The position numbers and the translations under genes were made by a program. This document shows positions 24,645 to 36,094 of a stretch of DNA of 64,000 bases, piece after piece. The notes beneath the pieces were generated by a model. It made no database searches, was not told where the DNA came from, and saw only the letters and a list, made by a program, of their open reading frames with translations. How positions within the stretch are numbered: position 1 is the first letter of the stretch; each line of letters begins with the position of its first letter. Source of the DNA: Parascedosporium putredinis (lineage: Eukaryota > Ascomycota > Sordariomycetes > Microascales > Microascaceae); the NCBI GenBank assembly GCA_949357655.1, contig CASHTG010000009.1, positions 1 to 64,000 of the forward strand, written 5' to 3'.

Positions 24645-25750
24645 ATGCGCGATCCTTTCATAATTCAACCGATTCCTTGGCTTCAAGATGCCGTCGAGCC
24701 TCTCGCTAAACTCTTCTCTCTCCCCTCGCTGCCCTTTCACATCCACGAAGTTCTAGCTGGTGCTCTTTTCTACGGCGCAATCTACTACCCACTCTCACCC
24801 GTAATATCACGTTTCTTCTTCTCGCGTCATTATAATGCTCTCTCTCGCCCTAGAAGATTGAACTGGGATGCCCATGTTGTTTCGCTCGTCCAAAGCTGCT
24901 TGATTAATGGTCTCGCAATTTGGGTCATGCTTGTGGATGATGAGCGGAGGGCGATGGGATGGCAGGAGCGGGTTTGGGGCTATACCGGTGCTTGCGGAAT
25001 GGTCCAAGGACTTGCCACCGGGTATTTCCTCTGGGACCTTATCGTCACCTCTCGAAACTTGGACGTTTTTGGTCTTGGTACGCTCGCCCATGCAGTTAGT
25101 GCCCTCGCTGTCTATGCCCTTGGATTTGTAAGTTCTTCTAAAAAACATCTGTGGATTATTCTAAGCTGGCCTTGAATAAACCTAGGCATGCTAACCCGCA
25201 CTTGGCTTTCCCATTATAGCGGCCCTTCGTCAACTTCTATGCTTGCAACTTCATTCTTTGGGAACTTTCTACACCATTTTTGAACATTCACTGGTTTCTA
25301 GATAAACTTGGGATGACAGGCTCCGCGATGCAACTTTACAACGGGATTCTCTTGATAACGACCTTCTTCTCATGCCGCCTTGTATATGGGACCTATCAAT
25401 CCTACCTCGTCTTCAAAGATGTATGGTCAGCAGTCGGTACCCATCCGGACCTGTCGCAACTTGAGGCTCAGGAGGCTGGTGATATAATGAGATTTGCGGT
25501 AGAAGGGAGTACCGTGCCCTTGTGGCTTGCAGTGGTGTATCTTGCTAGTAACACGACGCTAAACAGCTTGAACTGCTACTGGTTCTACAAGATGATCCAG
25601 GCACTCTCTAAGCGTTTCCAGACCACCGAGACCGGTCTGCCCGAAGAAAAGGCACGAGGGAAATCCTCCGGTTTTATTACTGCGCTGGAGCCTCGGAAGC
25701 GTAATGCCGTAGCCTTAGGGCCCAGTACTGAGCTGGACGTCGTCATTTAG
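24645..25750 (+). CDS. TLC-domain multipass membrane protein (TRAM/LAG1/CLN8 type)
   Basis: Two exons (intron 25,128-25,219) encode about 337 residues with several hydrophobic segments. The order fits a TLC domain: RRLNWDAHVVSLVQSCLING, GYFLWDLIVTSRN, GTLAHAVSALAVYALGF, then RPFVNFYACNFILWELSTPF, where the ExStPf pattern of the TLC family is clear, and NIHWFLDKLGMTGSAMQLYN. This looks like the TMEM56/YjzH branch rather than ceramide synthase, because there is no Hox or Lag1p motif. The role, possibly lipid trafficking or sensing in the ER or plasma membrane, is not known. The start at 24645 lies in ACC-ATG context. The frame is intact. Confidence 0.85.
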
Positions 25751-26047
25751 ATGACTTGGAGGTTTCGGAAAGCAGTGCAACGGACCTTTATTAAAACCTT
25801 GCATCATTACCTAGTAACCTTAGTAGGAAATATTCATGTCAGGGGCTCCTGCTCTGCTGGGAAGCTTAAATACACCCTTTATTCCAATATCAATTAATTT
25901 AAACAAAAAAAAGGTTGCGATAGCATGTGAAGTGAGAGTAATCGTTGAAGAGGATCAAAAACCATCATTGCCCATCACTTTACCTGCCACCATCTATCCT
26001 TCCTTTCCAACATCTGCTCACTACATAGGCTCATGCAAACGGCATGA

Positions 26048-29000
26048 TCAAAACCCGAATGGGTTATCAGGCGCTGCTTTTAGTCAGTTCATGATACATT
26101 GAACTCCGATCCTTCTTTATTCGACTTACTTGCTTGAGCGAGGTTTGCACGACGTCCGGTGGGTTGGGGTGTTAAGCGTGGCGCAGTTGCTTGGACCCCA
26201 AAGCGAACGGGCGGCGGTGGGCCGGTCTGCTGTGGGATTAACGGGGCAGTCGGCATGAGAGACATTGGTGCCTGAGAAGCATTGGTTCTTTGAGGCTCTA
26301 GGGGTTGAGGAAGAATGCCGTTCAGCCCACCGCCGGGTCCCTGATTAAGTTGCTGGTGTGGCTGATATGCAGCACCGAGGTTGCTGGGTTGAGGTGGAAT
26401 ACCTCCAAAGGTTCCAGGGGTTGGCAGCGCGGTTGGAATAAACGGTTGTGCTATCGAACCTGGAAGTCCGGTGGGTAATATGCTAGGCATAGGGCCTTGC
26501 GTGTTATAAGGCACGAATTGGGTGGCTTGGACGTGCCTGAGATACTGTTCATGGAGGCGTGCTTGGTCTATCTCGCTGAGGCTTTGACCCGGTGGTGCTA
26601 CTTGGCCTTGGAGAGAAGGGTGAACGGATCCTGTCAATTGGGGAAGTATGGGGGAAGATTGAAGGCGCTTGGCTGGGCGCTTTGTGGCGCAGAGAGTGGC
26701 CGGGATGGAGGAGGGGGAGGGGGCAAGGGAACCCTGGCTGCTAGGCAGATGCGGAACTACTGGCCGTTGGCGTAAGAGGCTAGGCTGCGCTTCTGGAGGT
26801 ACATTTATATTGCCAAAAAGGCAGGGCTGGCCCCCAGTTGCTGTGCAGGTGGTGAAAGAGGGGTGCTGCAGCAGAGGTTTCTGCTGGCAACGTCGTCGTT
26901 TGGGTTAGGCCCGGCTTCAACGGGAGCGTTAAGAGGGATAACTCCTGGAAAGACCCAGTCACTGTCTCGGAATTAGCTGTCGTGGGTTGAGTGCTGATCG
27001 TCTCTGAGACGGCTCCTGGCACGGTCCCCAGTCCACCCAACGATCCATTTTGCCGACTTGGCTTTACATCCCATGCATCATCGTCAAAACCCTCAAGTGC
27101 AGCCTTTGTCGGTGGGCGATCGTAGCTTGGTTTTGGGGCCGTGGAGCCTGTTACCTTCTCCTCCACAAGTAACTCTTTGCCAGCCTTCGATAATGCGGTT
27201 GCGTCGATAACATTGTCAGTCTGCATGGCGGGGGCGGGCCGGCCTTTTCTCGTATTGTTCCGTAGTGTACCGCCGGGGCCAGAAAAGAGCCCGCTTTGTC
27301 CATGTACGTCGGCATCGGCAAGATCCTTGCCAAGTTTGCCCGCTCTCCCAAATTTCGCATCAATGGCCCTCATTACCTTAATGATATCACCTTCGCGTAG
27401 ACCTAAAGTTCGTAAAACCGTTGAGTCCACCCCTGATAGCACAGTTTCATCCATAGATTCTTTAGCGAAAGCCTGAGCATATCGTTCACATAGGCCCACG
27501 TTCACATCACAGTCTAAGAAAAACTGAAACCAATCAAACCCCGCTGCGCGGGGCTCAACTGTGGCTCCAACTTTGGCGCTTGCGATCTTGCCACTCTCCA
27601 AGCCAGGTCTCACATTACGAGAACCGAGGCCATCGCGCCGCAATGGGCTGCCGGTTACACGCTCAACGTACTCGATGTCTTCGTGCGACATTTTTTCAAC
27701 TGGCACAGCAATCTTGACACCGTTAACCTTGTGTAGGTTGATCTTACCGTCCTTAATTCCAAGAAACTGAGCTTCAACACTGAACGATTTTGATCGATCG
27801 GTCCATGTTCGTAATTTGGAGGAGTCAGGTTCTTCAAGCTATTGTGTTAGCTATATTTCTTTTGGATGTCTGGGGAATCGTATGGGAGACCTACTTGATT
27901 TAGATGTCTTTTGTTGAGGGCTGGCACTGTCTTTGCTCGACTCGCTTTTGTTCCTCTGTTTAGAAGGATTACCATGATGTTCCTTGACTTGAAGGCTACT
28001 ACCCCGTTCGGGCAGAGGCATCATCAGCCCTACCTGCGGCAATGGCTCCCCGAGTGGTATCTCACCGCCTGTTTGGTAAGTCTGATCTCTTCTTGCCTAT
28101 TTTGTTCTACAGTCGACCTTCCTAGAGCAATACTAGGGGACTGAGATTGGCTGGTTGCAAATCCGGTTGTTTCAATATAACTGCTTGGCACGACTCCTTC
28201 CTTGCCAGTGTTCACATTTCGCACCTGCCACCATTCATCACTTTTGGTATCGTCGAGAATAATGACGTCGTCGCCCGCATCAACAGTCACTTCATCATCC
28301 CCTTGGGCGACGAAGTCGTAGAGTACCTGGCCCGATTTCCGAGAATTTCCTGTAGGCGATAGGAGCGCAACAGGTAGATCATCTGCTCTCACGGCCGCTG
28401 CAAGCTCGCCGAGAGCTGCGACAATTTCCTCGGCTGTATCCTTAGCTCCGGCATGGAAATCAATACTTTTACTTGGCCGGACTAGCTCCAAGAAAACGTG
28501 TTTGCCCTCCCTAGAATAGTGAGTCATCTTATTCCCGGGCCATTCCTGGGATGGTCCATTTTTGACATGTTCAGGTGCAATCAAGACTGTTTTTGCCCTG
28601 ATATTGATTCCAAGAGTTGTTGGCATTTTCTTTCGTTTTCCCATCACGGAAACCATCTCATTGACATTATACATGTGGAAACCACCAGGTGCGCGCTGCG
28701 AGGTAGAATGCTCTATGTCATCCGAGAGGTGGTGGGTAGGAGAGGTGGGAGGAAGGTGGTCCGCCGGTTTGCGGGGTTTAATGGCGTCTTTGGAATCAGG
28801 ACGTAATGGTAAAATGGGACTTTTGTACTTTCCAGAGAAGACCGCATCGGTAGTTGTGGGGTGGTGTTGGGGATCGAGACTCAGAAGATCGTGACTGAAT
28901 TACACTTGCTCGGCCTGTTGCTGAATCGCTCTTCAGTGAAGCTACGCCATGAGGGACAGAGCTGGGGGAAGCTGGTTCTTGAATCGAAGGAGCCGCCGGC

Positions 29001-29484
29001 CTCGTGGGCAGTGACGGTGGAGTGGGCGTTGTAGATCGAGCATCGTCTTCAGGGCCGCCATCAAGCTCGATGTAGTTTGCTGGAGCAAACCCAAAATCAT
29101 CCTCCAGTCCAACTAAAATCCAGTCAGGATCCGAGGTGTCAAACACGGCAAGGAGTGTATCCTCCGGGAAGGAAAGCTCTTCATCGGTTTGTCGCGTGTA
29201 TTCGTACATTGAGCGGGCGTGTGCAATCGCTTGCATCTAGCAAAGCAGTTAGCAAGAGACCTCGCGAGAGTGACGTGAGTTAATTACCCGTTCAACGTAA
29301 TTGCTAGGAACAAGGCCCACCGGTTCCTCATCCTCCTCTGGAGCGGCCTTTTCTTCGCTTTCCACCAGTCATCATCTTCACTTTTCTCCAAAATGTATAG
29401 TAAATCGCCTTCGTTGATAGCGAGCTCCCCTTCGCCCTGTGGCGCATAGTCGTAGAGCGCTCGGTATATCCCCAAAAACCCCAT
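26048..29484 (-). CDS. SLA1: Actin cytoskeleton-regulatory endocytic adaptor Sla1
   Basis: Sla1 works in the Pan1-Sla1-End3 coat of actin-dependent endocytic sites and binds cargo NPFxD signals. Visible in order: SH3-1 ([20 protein letters not shown]), SH3-2 ([20 protein letters not shown]), a Ser/Pro linker, the [19 protein letters not shown] region, SH3-3 ([20 protein letters not shown]), a basic linker, SHD1 ([18 protein letters not shown], then [19 protein letters not shown]), SHD2 ([20 protein letters not shown]), and a Pro/Gln-rich tail with TGxxPxxLxPQ-like repeats. The last intron (26,074-26,129) joins NLAQA to TPDNPFGF and the stop. Frame breaks include the T run at 29,349-29,352, and others near 28,830, 27,880 and 26,700. 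The first intron ends exon 1 at VER. Confidence 0.92.
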
Positions 29485-30248
29485 CTTCCTATAGATTAGT
29501 GGGAGGAAATTAGGGAGGATGTGTTAGGTTGATTGCTTGAGAGTTCAAATGGGACTAGAAATCGAAGCAGAGAAGAGCGCAGGAGTGATCGCAGTGGAGA
29601 CTCAAAGACGGTGAAGGGTCCGCAGGAGTACGGATATGGATAAGTCAGTGGGATTGGGGTGTTCGGAGCGTTCTCCAGGGGTTGTCGGGGAGCGTAGGTC
29701 GCTCTCGACAGGATATGAGAGAGCCGAGAATCAAGGGAGCGTCGTGCTCTTTGCGGGGAGTTTAGCCACTCTAAAGATGAGCGACGAGGTTCTGGCCTAC
29801 ACCGTGTGACAAATATATCGACACATATGATTTTACGTCCTGTTGGGCACAAATTTGCGCGTTTAAGAGAATGACGTCTCGACTAGTAGTTGCTTTACCA
29901 TGTGGAGGTGGCAGAGATAAATAAGTCAAAGCTGTGGGGTCTGGTCAATACAAGTAGATTGGGTTCACCTCTTCTTCAAGCAGGTTCGTTAATGGTTCGG
30001 ATTATGTAAATAAATAACGGTTACACGAATATTTCCATGAAGGCTTGGCGGAGTTGAGCCGGAAAAAACCACTGGTGTGAATGATAATGAGAGTATAGCT
30101 AATAATGAGAAGAGCATGGTTTCACAACACTCTTAAAATTCTCTGTTGCCGACATGTTTAGTGCGTCTATCTAGTCTAGTATAACTTAGAAGTTTTGTGC
30201 GAGTGCGCGGACAAAGGGAAAATACAATTGGAGTCCTTAGAACAGCCC
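29485..30248. other. Intergenic: SLA1 promoter and AMP deaminase 3' end
   Basis: These 764 bases hold no gene I can support. An open minus frame at 29,496-29,852 has no recognisable domain and lies where the SLA1 5' UTR is expected. Confidence 0.4.
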
Positions 30249-33200
30249 TCAGGTGTGCGAATAGTTTGAGTCCTCCCCTAGTCTTGAGCTATTGCTCCTC
30301 TGTCGCCTACTCACCACCCCAGGAAATATTTTTGGCTCGCTCCCTGAGAGTCGATCTGATGATCGGCTAGGATCGATGACCTGCTGAGGCTGAGGGCTGT
30401 GGGGAGAATCAACCCCGGGGCTTGACTGCCTATACCCACGGGCGAGACAGTAGTCCCACCACCCGCCGCCTTATTCTTCTCTGAAATAAGTAGACTCTTA
30501 TGCGGGGTGCTGCTGCATTGGTTTCCATCGGTGATGCGAACACAGCAGGAAAGCTGCTCTCTGGCAGGTCGTCATACTTTCCCTGCAATATGTCGACGTA
30601 GACTAGTTAATGTGAGCATGTTTCTGACAACTACAGGTCTTCGAAGAGACAACTACAGGTCTTCGAAGAGACAACTTACAGCTCTTTTTCTTCCAAAAGA
30701 ATACGGTGGCGAAACCGTTCTCGCCTGTCGGGCACGTTAGTTTTGTCCATCTTGTTGCCATCTGGCCCCTGTTTTAGGTAATCCGGCCCGAGCCACTGCT
30801 GTTTGATTGAATCTTCGTAGCCACTCTGCTTTACGGAATTCTTCGCTAGTTCGCACATATCCACCGAGCTGAGTTTGTATATCTGAGCAGCGACGGCGTA
30901 CTCCTCAATCAGAGGCTCTTTCGTAAAGGCGAATTGGAGAGGATCGTCGGTGGAAAGCGATACATTGAGCCCCCTCTTGAAGTATTGATTAAAGGGATTC
31001 CGTTCATACGTCAAAAGAGCGCGTTGTTACTTAGTGGTGACATTGCAATCCCTATTTGCTCAAGATAGAAGATATATTGAAGCAGAGGTACCTTTCGAAG
31101 CAATAAACCGTGGCTGATACTGTGGCAACATAGCGCAGCAACGGCCAGATGTTCGCTATCACCAGCTTCGCCACAATGCGGCCGCAGCACAAAAGTGTTA
31201 AAGCCTCGTCGCTTGCGCCAGTGGTTGAGAGACACCATGTTGGCGTAAAGGTAGTATATCCAGTAGCTGTATGGCGGGTTCTGATTATAGTCCCAAGACT
31301 TGGGGACGGGAAACTTTTTAAACAGACGCCTTTCTATCTTGCTTTCATCATCGACAGAATCGAAGCCGATCACACGTTGCAGGAACACATGTAGCTTCGG
31401 GTGGGTGGTCGGGTCTTTCGTTACCTCAAAAAGTGGTTGAAAAAGATTGGTGATCGTTTGTTCGAATGATTCCATCAAGCCAGTTGCTTTATAAACATCG
31501 AAGAGTCGGGGTATCTGTATCAGCCAACGTACGTTATGTGAAAATAACTTATTATCCACTACCCAGGCGGCAAGCTTATCCCACTCATCAATGGCCTTCC
31601 CGTAAACGGATATGCGCCACTCTACCATCTGGTATTTGCTTGATTCGAGATCGGAAATGACCTCTTTCGTGATCTCGGCAAGGTAGCGACCATTTATGAA
31701 ATTGTCTGTCTTGAGAAATATCGTCCGCAGCCGAGACTCCCCAATAGGATTATATTTTAAATTGAACTTGTCAAATCGATGGAATGAATCTTTGTGCGCC
31801 TGCATGTCGGGAGAGCGATAGAAGTTAGACAGACTGGAGACACGGCCACAAAAGTCTTGTAGCGAAGAGGGTTAAACTTACATGCATGTCCAAAGTGTCG
31901 ATACTGAGGTCGTATGCTGTGAGGTTGATGCTATCAAAAACTTCTGCTAGGGTGAGGTGACGCCCATCGCGGAAGAGAACAACCTCATCAGGACATTTCT
32001 TCATCTTGCTTTTGATGAAGCGAAGTAGATGTTTTTGGTTCATACAGGCTGAGTGGTGAACATGGGTGTCGACTTTACGCACATTGTAAAAATCTCGATG
32101 GGGTACTCGTTTGCTATCCGCAGTCTCCTGGTATTCATTTAGTAGCACGTACATACTAAATTGGCCCTCCAGGTACTGGAGTCGCCGGAACGCGAAGCTT
32201 TTACTAGGCCCATCAGCCGAAATGTTCAAGATCTCATCAAGGTCCATGTAGAACTCGCGTATAGTGGGGACTTGTACCAAAGGCCGTGGATGACCCCGCT
32301 CCGAGGGGTCCCAGACCTGGTAAACGCCATTATCATCGAGCCGAAAAGCTAAATCACAGGGACCAGGAAGTGGGAAGATGTCGTCCAGATCGAAGTCCTC
32401 TCCAACATCATGGCCAGGTTTGCGTCTTCTTGATGGCTTTGATTTTCCGGCTTTGTTTGGACCACCTTTACCGGATCAGGTGTCCGGATTCAGATGCCAG
32501 CACCATACTATTACTAAGACTGCCTGGAGCACTTCCAAGGGTAGTATCAGGTTCTTGAATCCAAGCTGGTTCTGGAGGGGGGTATACGACCCAATCCAGC
32601 GAGTCTTTAGGATTGTCCGAGGGGCCTTGCAACGACAGGTGAATGTATTTGTTGCGTAGAGCTATCAACTTATGAATGTTTGATGAAATTGTGCTCAGTT
32701 CTGATAGCATATGGTGGTCGACATCCGGGATTTCTGAAATGCTGGCACTGCCCTGCTGAATATTGTTATCAGGTGGTGGCACAGCAGTTTCCAAGGACCG
32801 ATCTGTCTGGGCAAGCTGCTCAAGCCGAAAATCTTTCTCTCGTGTACTCTCGGCAATCGTGAAGGTACCAGGGGTAAGTTGGGGGCACAGTTAGGTAGAG
32901 GGGGATTCCTGACATCCATGCCCCGAGAATTGGATAGTTTGTCTTTAGTGAAAGAACAACCCGCGAGGTCTAGTTTTGTTGGTGCATATCCCGGCTCTGG
33001 TACATCCAAAGCCGGCTGTGGAAGTTCTAGAGAGGATGCCATTTCACCCTGGCTCTCAACGGCCGAGAGTGAATGCGGATGCTGCCATGTCAGGGACCCA
33101 GACTTAGAGTGATTCTCCGACAGACTCATTTGATAGAACAATTTAGCATCTGTGAGCCCTAGTTGGCGTTCGGCCACTGGGTCATAGAAGGTGCTCCGTT

Positions 33201-33324
33201 TTGGGAGGTCGCGTGGCAACATGCCCTCACATAGGCCTAGAGCATCGGGGCTATCGGAGAGTGAAGACCCAACGGGAGGGAATTCGTGGTTTGCATGATC
33301 TGATTCCGAGTCGCTTCGGTCCAT
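30249..33324 (-). CDS. AMP deaminase
   Basis: AMP deaminase converts AMP to IMP and ammonia in the cytosol and buffers the adenylate pool. The long N-terminal region begins [17 protein letters not shown] and has [20 protein letters not shown], as in fungal enzymes. The catalytic part has the zinc motif [16 protein letters not shown], then [15 protein letters not shown] joined across an intron (31,800-31,881) to [26 protein letters not shown] and [10 protein letters not shown] supply further active-site residues. One missing base in the A run at 31,013-31,016 restores [14 protein letters not shown] last intron (30,583-30,679) leads to a tail with [20 protein letters not shown], seen in fungal orthologues; the tail has two more apparent single-base losses. 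About 1,000 residues in all. Confidence 0.9.
30626..30669. repeat. 22-bp tandem duplication inside an AMP deaminase intron
   Basis: Two perfect 22-base units starting gacaactacaggtcttcg lie back to back at 30,626-30,647 and 30,648-30,669, followed by a partial third unit (gacaact) that overlaps the splice donor of the minus-strand intron. Each unit contains the palindrome cttcgaag. Confidence 0.85.
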
Positions 33325-33982
33325 GGTCCTACGGGATGAAGTCAGCACTCAATTTCCCCTCTAGACGAAGGCGTATTCTTCGTAAGAGATGCCACTCGCC
33401 CCTATACGTCGGCTAAGGCGTCGCGAACCCTTCCTCAATATTCACGAGAGGCTCCTGTTAGGAGTGGAGGGAGAGGTGTGACGAGACTGAAACATAAAGT
33501 CGGTGAGACTCACGGAAGGCGGCGCAGTTAGAAGACACATGCACAAAGGTATATAAGGGAGAGTTTCAAGTTTTCTATCGAAACTAGCTCATATGGAGGG
33601 TTCGGTGAACTGGGGAAAGAAGTGAGCACTTATTGGGGGTTAGAGGGGAGGAAAAGGCCGAATATATATAGGTGATAGATAAGATTTGTTTGATCAATGG
33701 TTTGGAGGTTGGTCATGTCGGTCAAGTTTGAGTGTACATGTATATGTAATCACCGCATATTACACTCGATATTTCTCAGCCTGAGACGGATAACCTGCAC
33801 TAAATTTAACGACCAGGAGAATACAATTGATCCATTGTAAATAAGCCGACAGAGACTACTCTACGATCAATTGACCCATTGTAAGCGAAGTCGCAAACCC
33901 CTGACAGCCTAGCAACGCAGTATCATATTCCCCTCCGCTCGCCACTCATACGGGCATCCGCTGGGTCTTCTAAGCCCGTCAA
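33325..33982. promoter_or_regulatory. AMP deaminase promoter region
   Basis: No gene is visible in these 658 bases. They contain a 17-base direct repeat with one mismatch, described separately. Confidence 0.4.
33824..33884. repeat. Direct repeat caattga-t/c-ccattgtaa, 44 bp apart
   Basis: The sequence caattgatccattgtaa at 33,824-33,840 recurs as caattgacccattgtaa at 33,868-33,884. Each copy contains an inverted CAATTG / CATTG arrangement. It could be a pair of factor-binding sites for the flanking genes, but that is only inference. Confidence 0.6.
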
Positions 33983-35391
33983 TTAGTCTTCCCTTTGTTT
34001 CTTTACAAGAAGCTTATTCTGCCCCTTGAGAGGAGGTGGCTTGGATTTGGAATCGAGCGAGTACATCGCTCCTGCGCCGAAGACGATGATGGCTCCAACC
34101 AAGGTGCCAGGGGCTAAGCGATTCCCAAATAGCCAAATGCTTAGAAGGAGACTAGCCAGCTTCCGTATATTCAAAACAATTGTCACTGTTAGGGCTGTTG
34201 AAACTGCTGCGAGAAGATTCACACCACGTATGCAAGCATACTGTGTAAGCACATTTGCCACTAGGTATACGAGCTGGCTCGGAATGCCAACAAATATAAA
34301 TGAGGGGAACCTGAACCGTTCGCCAAAGTCCCAGGAAGTCGTGCTAGGCTTCGTCCACATTAATGGAGGGCTTTGGGCTAGCTTCTTAAATTGCTCTAAG
34401 AGCGAATGTGAGAAGGGAAGGAAAAGGGGTAGGGAAAGTAAATGGCAGTAAAACAGGTTCTCCCTCCATTGTGGCCCATAAATTCTATATGTCTCTTCAG
34501 TATATAAGCCCATGATGGCTGACAGAACTTGGGCAGCCAGCAATATTATGAATCCGGTACTGAAAGCCGGTCGCGTAGGGTTGGGCGATGCCGCAGAATG
34601 GCTCTGCAGACAGAGTGTTAGCGCTAAGAAATTGAGGGGGTGGGTTGTAGTATCTGACTTTAGATTGGGAGTCAAACCAGGCTGCTGTTACGACGCCGGA
34701 CGTTAGAAGAATAACCGACACGACCTGGACCCGAGAATACTTCTTTCCAGAGAGATAGCCTGCGATTATTGTCGTCACACTACCCCCAGAGCGGAGTATA
34801 ATATGCACAGGAACTGATATATCGTAACTAAAAGCGTGGTTGTTGAGTACATTGATGCTGAAAAAAGTACGATATTGACCAGCCAACGACGCAGAGGCAC
34901 TTGGTTTTTCCGTATGAAGAGTGGCGGTCTGGCTATATCGAATTGGGATACATAGCCCGTTATAGCCACGAACAAGAACTGAACGAATGTGAGGAGAGTC
35001 CCTTCGCGCCGATATTAGCATTGTCAACAGAATCATGACCGTAGTTTGAAGCTCACCACTAGCCGGCTCTACTCTAGAACCAGACAAAGATTAGCGAGAC
35101 TCTAAAACCATGCAACCGCCAAAATAAACAACGCACTGAATTATCGATTCTAGAGCGTACACCTTGCAAGCCGTTAGTTGGAAAATGCATATTATTCATC
35201 CATGCAATATTAGGTTAGGGGCTTACATTCGAACAACAACCCCCGAAGATAAGGCTTAGCATCGCAGAGATTGCGAGCCATTGTGAGAACACGCTCAGGG
35301 CCACATTGCGCGAGTCCTGTTGGGTAATTGGTTTTGCTGGATTCCCCTTGCCGATAAAATCCCGGTTCCGTGCAGAGGGTGAGGAGCCCAT
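33983..35391 (-). CDS. UDP-N-acetylglucosamine transporter, Yea4/SLC35B4 type
   Basis: Yea4/SLC35B4 proteins carry UDP-GlcNAc or UDP-xylose into the ER or Golgi for chitin and glycan synthesis. Exon 1 ends LSLIFGGCCSN and the next exon starts VYALESII, matching the family's GGCCSNVFxLE. Another exon gives TLLTFVQFLFVAITGYVSQF, then RKNQVPLRRW, HAFSYDISVPVHIILRSGGS, AGYLSGKKYSRVQVVSVILL and GLYTEETYRIYGPQWRENLF. The C-terminal half has ANVLTQYACIRGVNLLAAVS and NIRKLASLLLSIWLFGN. About ten membrane segments are expected. Adding one base to the six-base A run at 34,861-34,866 joins VLFFSINVLNNHAF; another break lies between about 34,560 and 34,650. The tail is basic (KKQRED), possibly an ER-retrieval signal. 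Confidence 0.85.
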
Positions 35392-36094
35392 CGTATCGAG
35401 GACCGTTACCCTTTGCAGGATTGATATCTCAAGTGAGCAAGGTGTGTGTTAAGGATAAGCCACGATGGCATGCCTAGGCTTTTGACATACTACCTGAAAC
35501 AACCCGCCATGCAAACGCGGCAGCATTACATAAACTTTGGGAATTTGGTAAAATATTATTACTGTGGTTCTAAAAATAGACTAGACATAACTAGCTGCTT
35601 CAGGGTTGCCGTCGCACGCATCAGGATGTTGTGTCACCAAGGTGAGAGCAAATAGTGCAAATTTCTTATTGTGACCCAGAATGAACGAGGAGTTATGGCC
35701 ATACGAGTACTTTATGGTTTATATGCCCAATTTGGGTTTCGCTATGCTCGTCTGATTAACTATCCGTAACTTCGCGCGCAAAGTTGCATTTGTTGCGTGG
35801 CCCTCAGTTCGTAGTGACTGAGGACAAGAACTACGGAAGGCTCGAGCAGCGTCCATGGGAGTCCTCAACCCATCAAAATCTCGCTTTCTCAATGGCGAGT
35901 TTCGTTAAATGGCCTACTGAGGTTGTTGAAAAACAATGCTTGTGCTATTTTCGCGATGTTTGCTAGGAATTATAAGCTTGCGGGCTTGTGGCTATAGCAA
36001 TTTCAGGGCTGCAAGGCGTGGTTTGACAGGAACATGTGGCTGACGATCCTGTGTGTCCCCTGGCTGTTTTCAAGCTTATAGACAGGTAGGAATT
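35392..36094. promoter_or_regulatory. Promoter region of the Yea4-like gene
   Basis: These 700 bases lie between the Yea4-like start and the CDC55 stop, both on the minus strand. I see no gene; short open frames on the plus strand lack any domain. Confidence 0.35.

Noticed and set aside
29496..29852. Gene of 118 codons upstream of SLA1
   Set aside because: The composition is Pro/Ser/Arg-rich from pyrimidine-rich leader DNA and it lies in the expected SLA1 5' UTR.
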